NCBI GenBank assembly: GCA_018897475.1
Contig: JAHIKS010000102.1
Location: 1-6,775 of the forward strand
Reading direction: 5' to 3'
Length of the DNA stretch: 6,775 nucleotides
Origin: Candidatus Altarchaeota archaeon
GTDB taxonomy: Archaea; Altiarchaeota; Altiarchaeia; IMC4; QMZM01
The translations under genes were made by a program, and so were the position numbers. Positions 5,759-6,775 of this stretch are shown here, one piece after another. The notes under the pieces are model-generated. The model was not told the DNA's origin, ran no database searches, and saw only the letters and a list, made by a program, of their open reading frames with translations. Every line of letters starts with the position of its first letter. Position 1 is the stretch's first letter.

Positions 5759-5786
5759 CCCTTCTCAGGTTCTGCAACACCTTTTA

Positions 5787-5900
5787 TTATCCTCCAAATA
5801 CACCCAGGTGCCACAGGACAATACCCATAATTATTACTACGAGGATTGTCCATCCGTAGGTCACAAGGTATTCTCCAATGCTCTGACCCTTTACCTTCAT
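5787..5900 (-). CDS. Minimal type IV pilin-like peptide with class III signal sequence
   Basis: A 37-residue gene read from the ATG at 5900 to TAA at 5787. The N-terminus is MKVKGQSIGEYLVTYGW. KG followed by Q, with Glu at +5 of the predicted mature form, is the archaeal class III (prepilin) signal, normally cut after the Gly by an EppA/PibD-type peptidase. EYLxTYGWxIL followed by a hydrophobic stretch and LGVF is a pattern I recognise from archaeal pilin-like proteins, which usually continue for 100 or more residues. Here translation stops two residues after LGVF, leaving about 32 mature residues, essentially only the filament-forming helix. The gene starts 23 bases after the channel-like gene, with GGTGGGTGAG (5912-5903) as a possible ribosome binding site. 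It may be a genuine mini-pilin or the remnant of a longer one. I see no continuation in the other frames that clearly resembles a pilin body. Confidence 0.72.
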   Translation of the reverse strand: MKVKGQSIGEYLVTYGWTILVVIIMGIVLWHLGVFGG

Positions 5901-5923
5901 TGCTCACCCACCAGATACTACGA

Positions 5924-6775
5924 TTATTTCCTCCTCTTGATAATATCCTTCCCTACATCTGCGACCACGTCCTTGAGACCCAGGCCCATTGCAATAGCCA
6001 GTCCGATAGATATTCCAATCATCAGAATCTTGAACGAGTCCTCAAGTATCGATACGTTATGGATTCCAAACTTTGGCAGAGCAAGAACTGCTCCGAAGAA
6101 GACTATTATTGTTTCAGCACCCATGGCCAGAATCTCTCCGAAACTGACGTTCCTCTTCCTTATATTGCTCCCTGCAAAGTCCGCTATTATGAGGGCGACT
6201 ATCAAGACAAGAAGACCGAGTATCGCCTCCGGGACATAACCCACAAGGACGCCTTCCATGACCATCCCAAGCTTGTTGAATTCCGGAGATATGCTGAAGG
6301 GCGCGTTGAATATAACAAGACCCTGCCATATGAAAACGAGTACAGTATACCATTTAACAATCGATGCAAGTATGTTCGAGATTGGAATCCCACCAATGGA
6401 ATCGGCAACCCTGTGCTTCCCCAGTTCGGACTCGAGACCGATACTTATCAGGAAATCCTTTGTTATCTTATAGAGTACTCCACCAATGAGCAGGCCCCCG
6501 ATCGTAAGGAGGGCCAACAGAAGGAGACTGTTCACGAAGTAGAAGAACATGACTATGGGGTCTTGTATTGAGTCCACCTGGAATGCGTTCTGGTACGCTG
6601 AAACGACTATCAGGATTACAAACCACCACTTTGCGGACTGTGCCACGAAGCTGACTATCGAAGCCCACAGCTCGGAAGTCACTGCCCCGTATCTCACAAG
6701 GCCTTTCTCCAGTTTGTTTATGGTCAGCAGCTTCCTGATTACGTTCGAGATAACATAGCCGAGAACATAACCCAG
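5924..6775 (-). CDS. Channel-like membrane protein with conserved TM-helix repeats (5' end outside window)
   Basis: The open frame runs off the window end; 283 residues are visible. A GTG at 6697 is probably internal, since coding-like sequence continues upstream. Several hydrophobic helices occur near residues 1-18, 45-62, 73-105, 132-157, 175-202, 214-233 and 249-270. The pattern repeats: G-rich helices ending in basic residues (GYVISNVIRKLL, 6-17; GGVLYKITKDFL, 98-109; IIADFAGSNIRKR, 196-208), each followed by a second helix often opening with S or A and KW (49-50, 141-142). This is typical of the 'conserved TM helix' (PF05552-type) proteins related to small-conductance mechanosensitive channels. 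The last helix, GISIGLAIAMGLGLKDVV (254-271), resembles the Gly/Ala-rich pore helix TM3 of MscS, but the protein ends 12 residues later, without the MscS beta domain. It heads the visible membrane cluster. Confidence 0.75.
   Translation of the reverse strand: MGYVLGYVISNVIRKLLTINKLEKGLVRYGAVTSELWASIVSFVAQSAKWWFVILIVVSAYQNAFQVDSIQDPIVMFFYFVNSLLLLALLTIGGLLIGGVLYKITKDFLISIGLESELGKHRVADSIGGIPISNILASIVKWYTVLVFIWQGLVIFNAPFSISPEFNKLGMVMEGVLVGYVPEAILGLLVLIVALIIADFAGSNIRKRNVSFGEILAMGAETIIVFFGAVLALPKFGIHNVSILEDSFKILMIGISIGLAIAMGLGLKDVVADVGKDIIKRRK

Larger units (their letters stand above)
29..6283. repeat. Over-represented palindrome GAATTC, 19 dispersed copies
   Basis: Hand-counted copies start at 29, 66, 118, 713, 821, 876, 924, 1177, 2181, 2349, 2502, 2829, 2956, 3643, 3693, 3834, 4301, 4728 and 6278. 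A random hexamer would occur one to two times in this length. Copies fall in several genes and in all three codon phases: 29 gives Arg-Ile-Pro, 66 gives Asn-Ser, 118 gives Glu-Phe. A single favoured dipeptide does not explain them. The flanking bases show no longer consensus. Other A/T-rich palindromes are rarer: I noticed about three CAATTG and four AAGCTT. Confidence 0.7.

Noticed and set aside
5752..5778. Tiny GTG-started peptide of about eight codons after the GGAGG at the end of the mini-pilin
   Set aside because: GGAGG here encodes the terminal Gly-Gly, and the downstream frame stops after a few codons with nothing recognisable.
5671..5907. 78-residue frame starting with GTG at 5907 and ending at the paralogue B start
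   Set aside because: Its first half is the shifted reading of the mini-pilin gene and its second half covers the promoter and Shine-Dalgarno region; composition is not protein-like. It remains relevant only if the pilin is frameshifted.
5846..6571. 241-residue plus-strand frame opposite the channel-like gene
   Set aside because: Polar, low-information sequence fully antisense to a repeat-rich membrane protein with clear family features; a shadow frame.

Overview
The window looks like part of an archaeal chromosome. Evidence for this is an eS1-type ribosomal protein (S3Ae), an archaeal-type S15 with the long N-terminal extension, a KEOPS Pcc1 subunit, an archaeal RecJ-like DHH phosphoesterase, a flavoprotein/ferredoxin of the MJ0208/DmrB type, TATA-box promoters instead of -35/-10 elements, and a class III (type IV pilin-like) signal peptide. 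The lineage cannot be fixed from this stretch; a DPANN or deep-branching euryarchaeal host would fit. No tRNA, rRNA, CRISPR array, IS element or origin was recognised. No gap between genes exceeds about 110 bases.

Layout. (1) 1-1085, plus strand: the 3' part of an NAD(P)HX dehydratase gene, overlapping by ATGA a 139-residue protein of unknown function. (2) 3848-1072, minus strand: recJ-like, rps15, pcc1 and rps3ae, a housekeeping cluster joining nucleic-acid processing, the ribosome and tRNA t6A synthesis. It meets the first operon tail to tail with a 14-base overlap. (3) 3849-3895: a 47-base divergent promoter region with a TATA box for each direction. (4) 3896-4570, plus strand: a flavoprotein with a C-terminal two-cluster ferredoxin-like domain. 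(5) 6775-4539, minus strand: five consecutive membrane-protein genes. In transcription order these are a channel-like protein built of TM-helix repeats (cut by the window end), a 37-residue pilin-like peptide too short for ordinary ORF calling, two tandem paralogous 83/84-residue three-helix proteins, and a six-helix protein of 191 residues.

The conserved genes in 1-4570 are ordinary archaeal housekeeping functions. The least explained part is the all-membrane cluster at 4539-6775. It pairs a minimal pilin-like peptide with a duplicated small membrane protein that has its own strong promoter and Shine-Dalgarno sequence, next to a mechanosensitive-channel-like protein. A cell-surface or envelope role is inference only.

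A second genome-scale signal is the palindrome GAATTC. I counted 19 copies by hand where one or two are expected. They are spread through different genes and all three codon phases, with 18 of 19 lying before position 4734.
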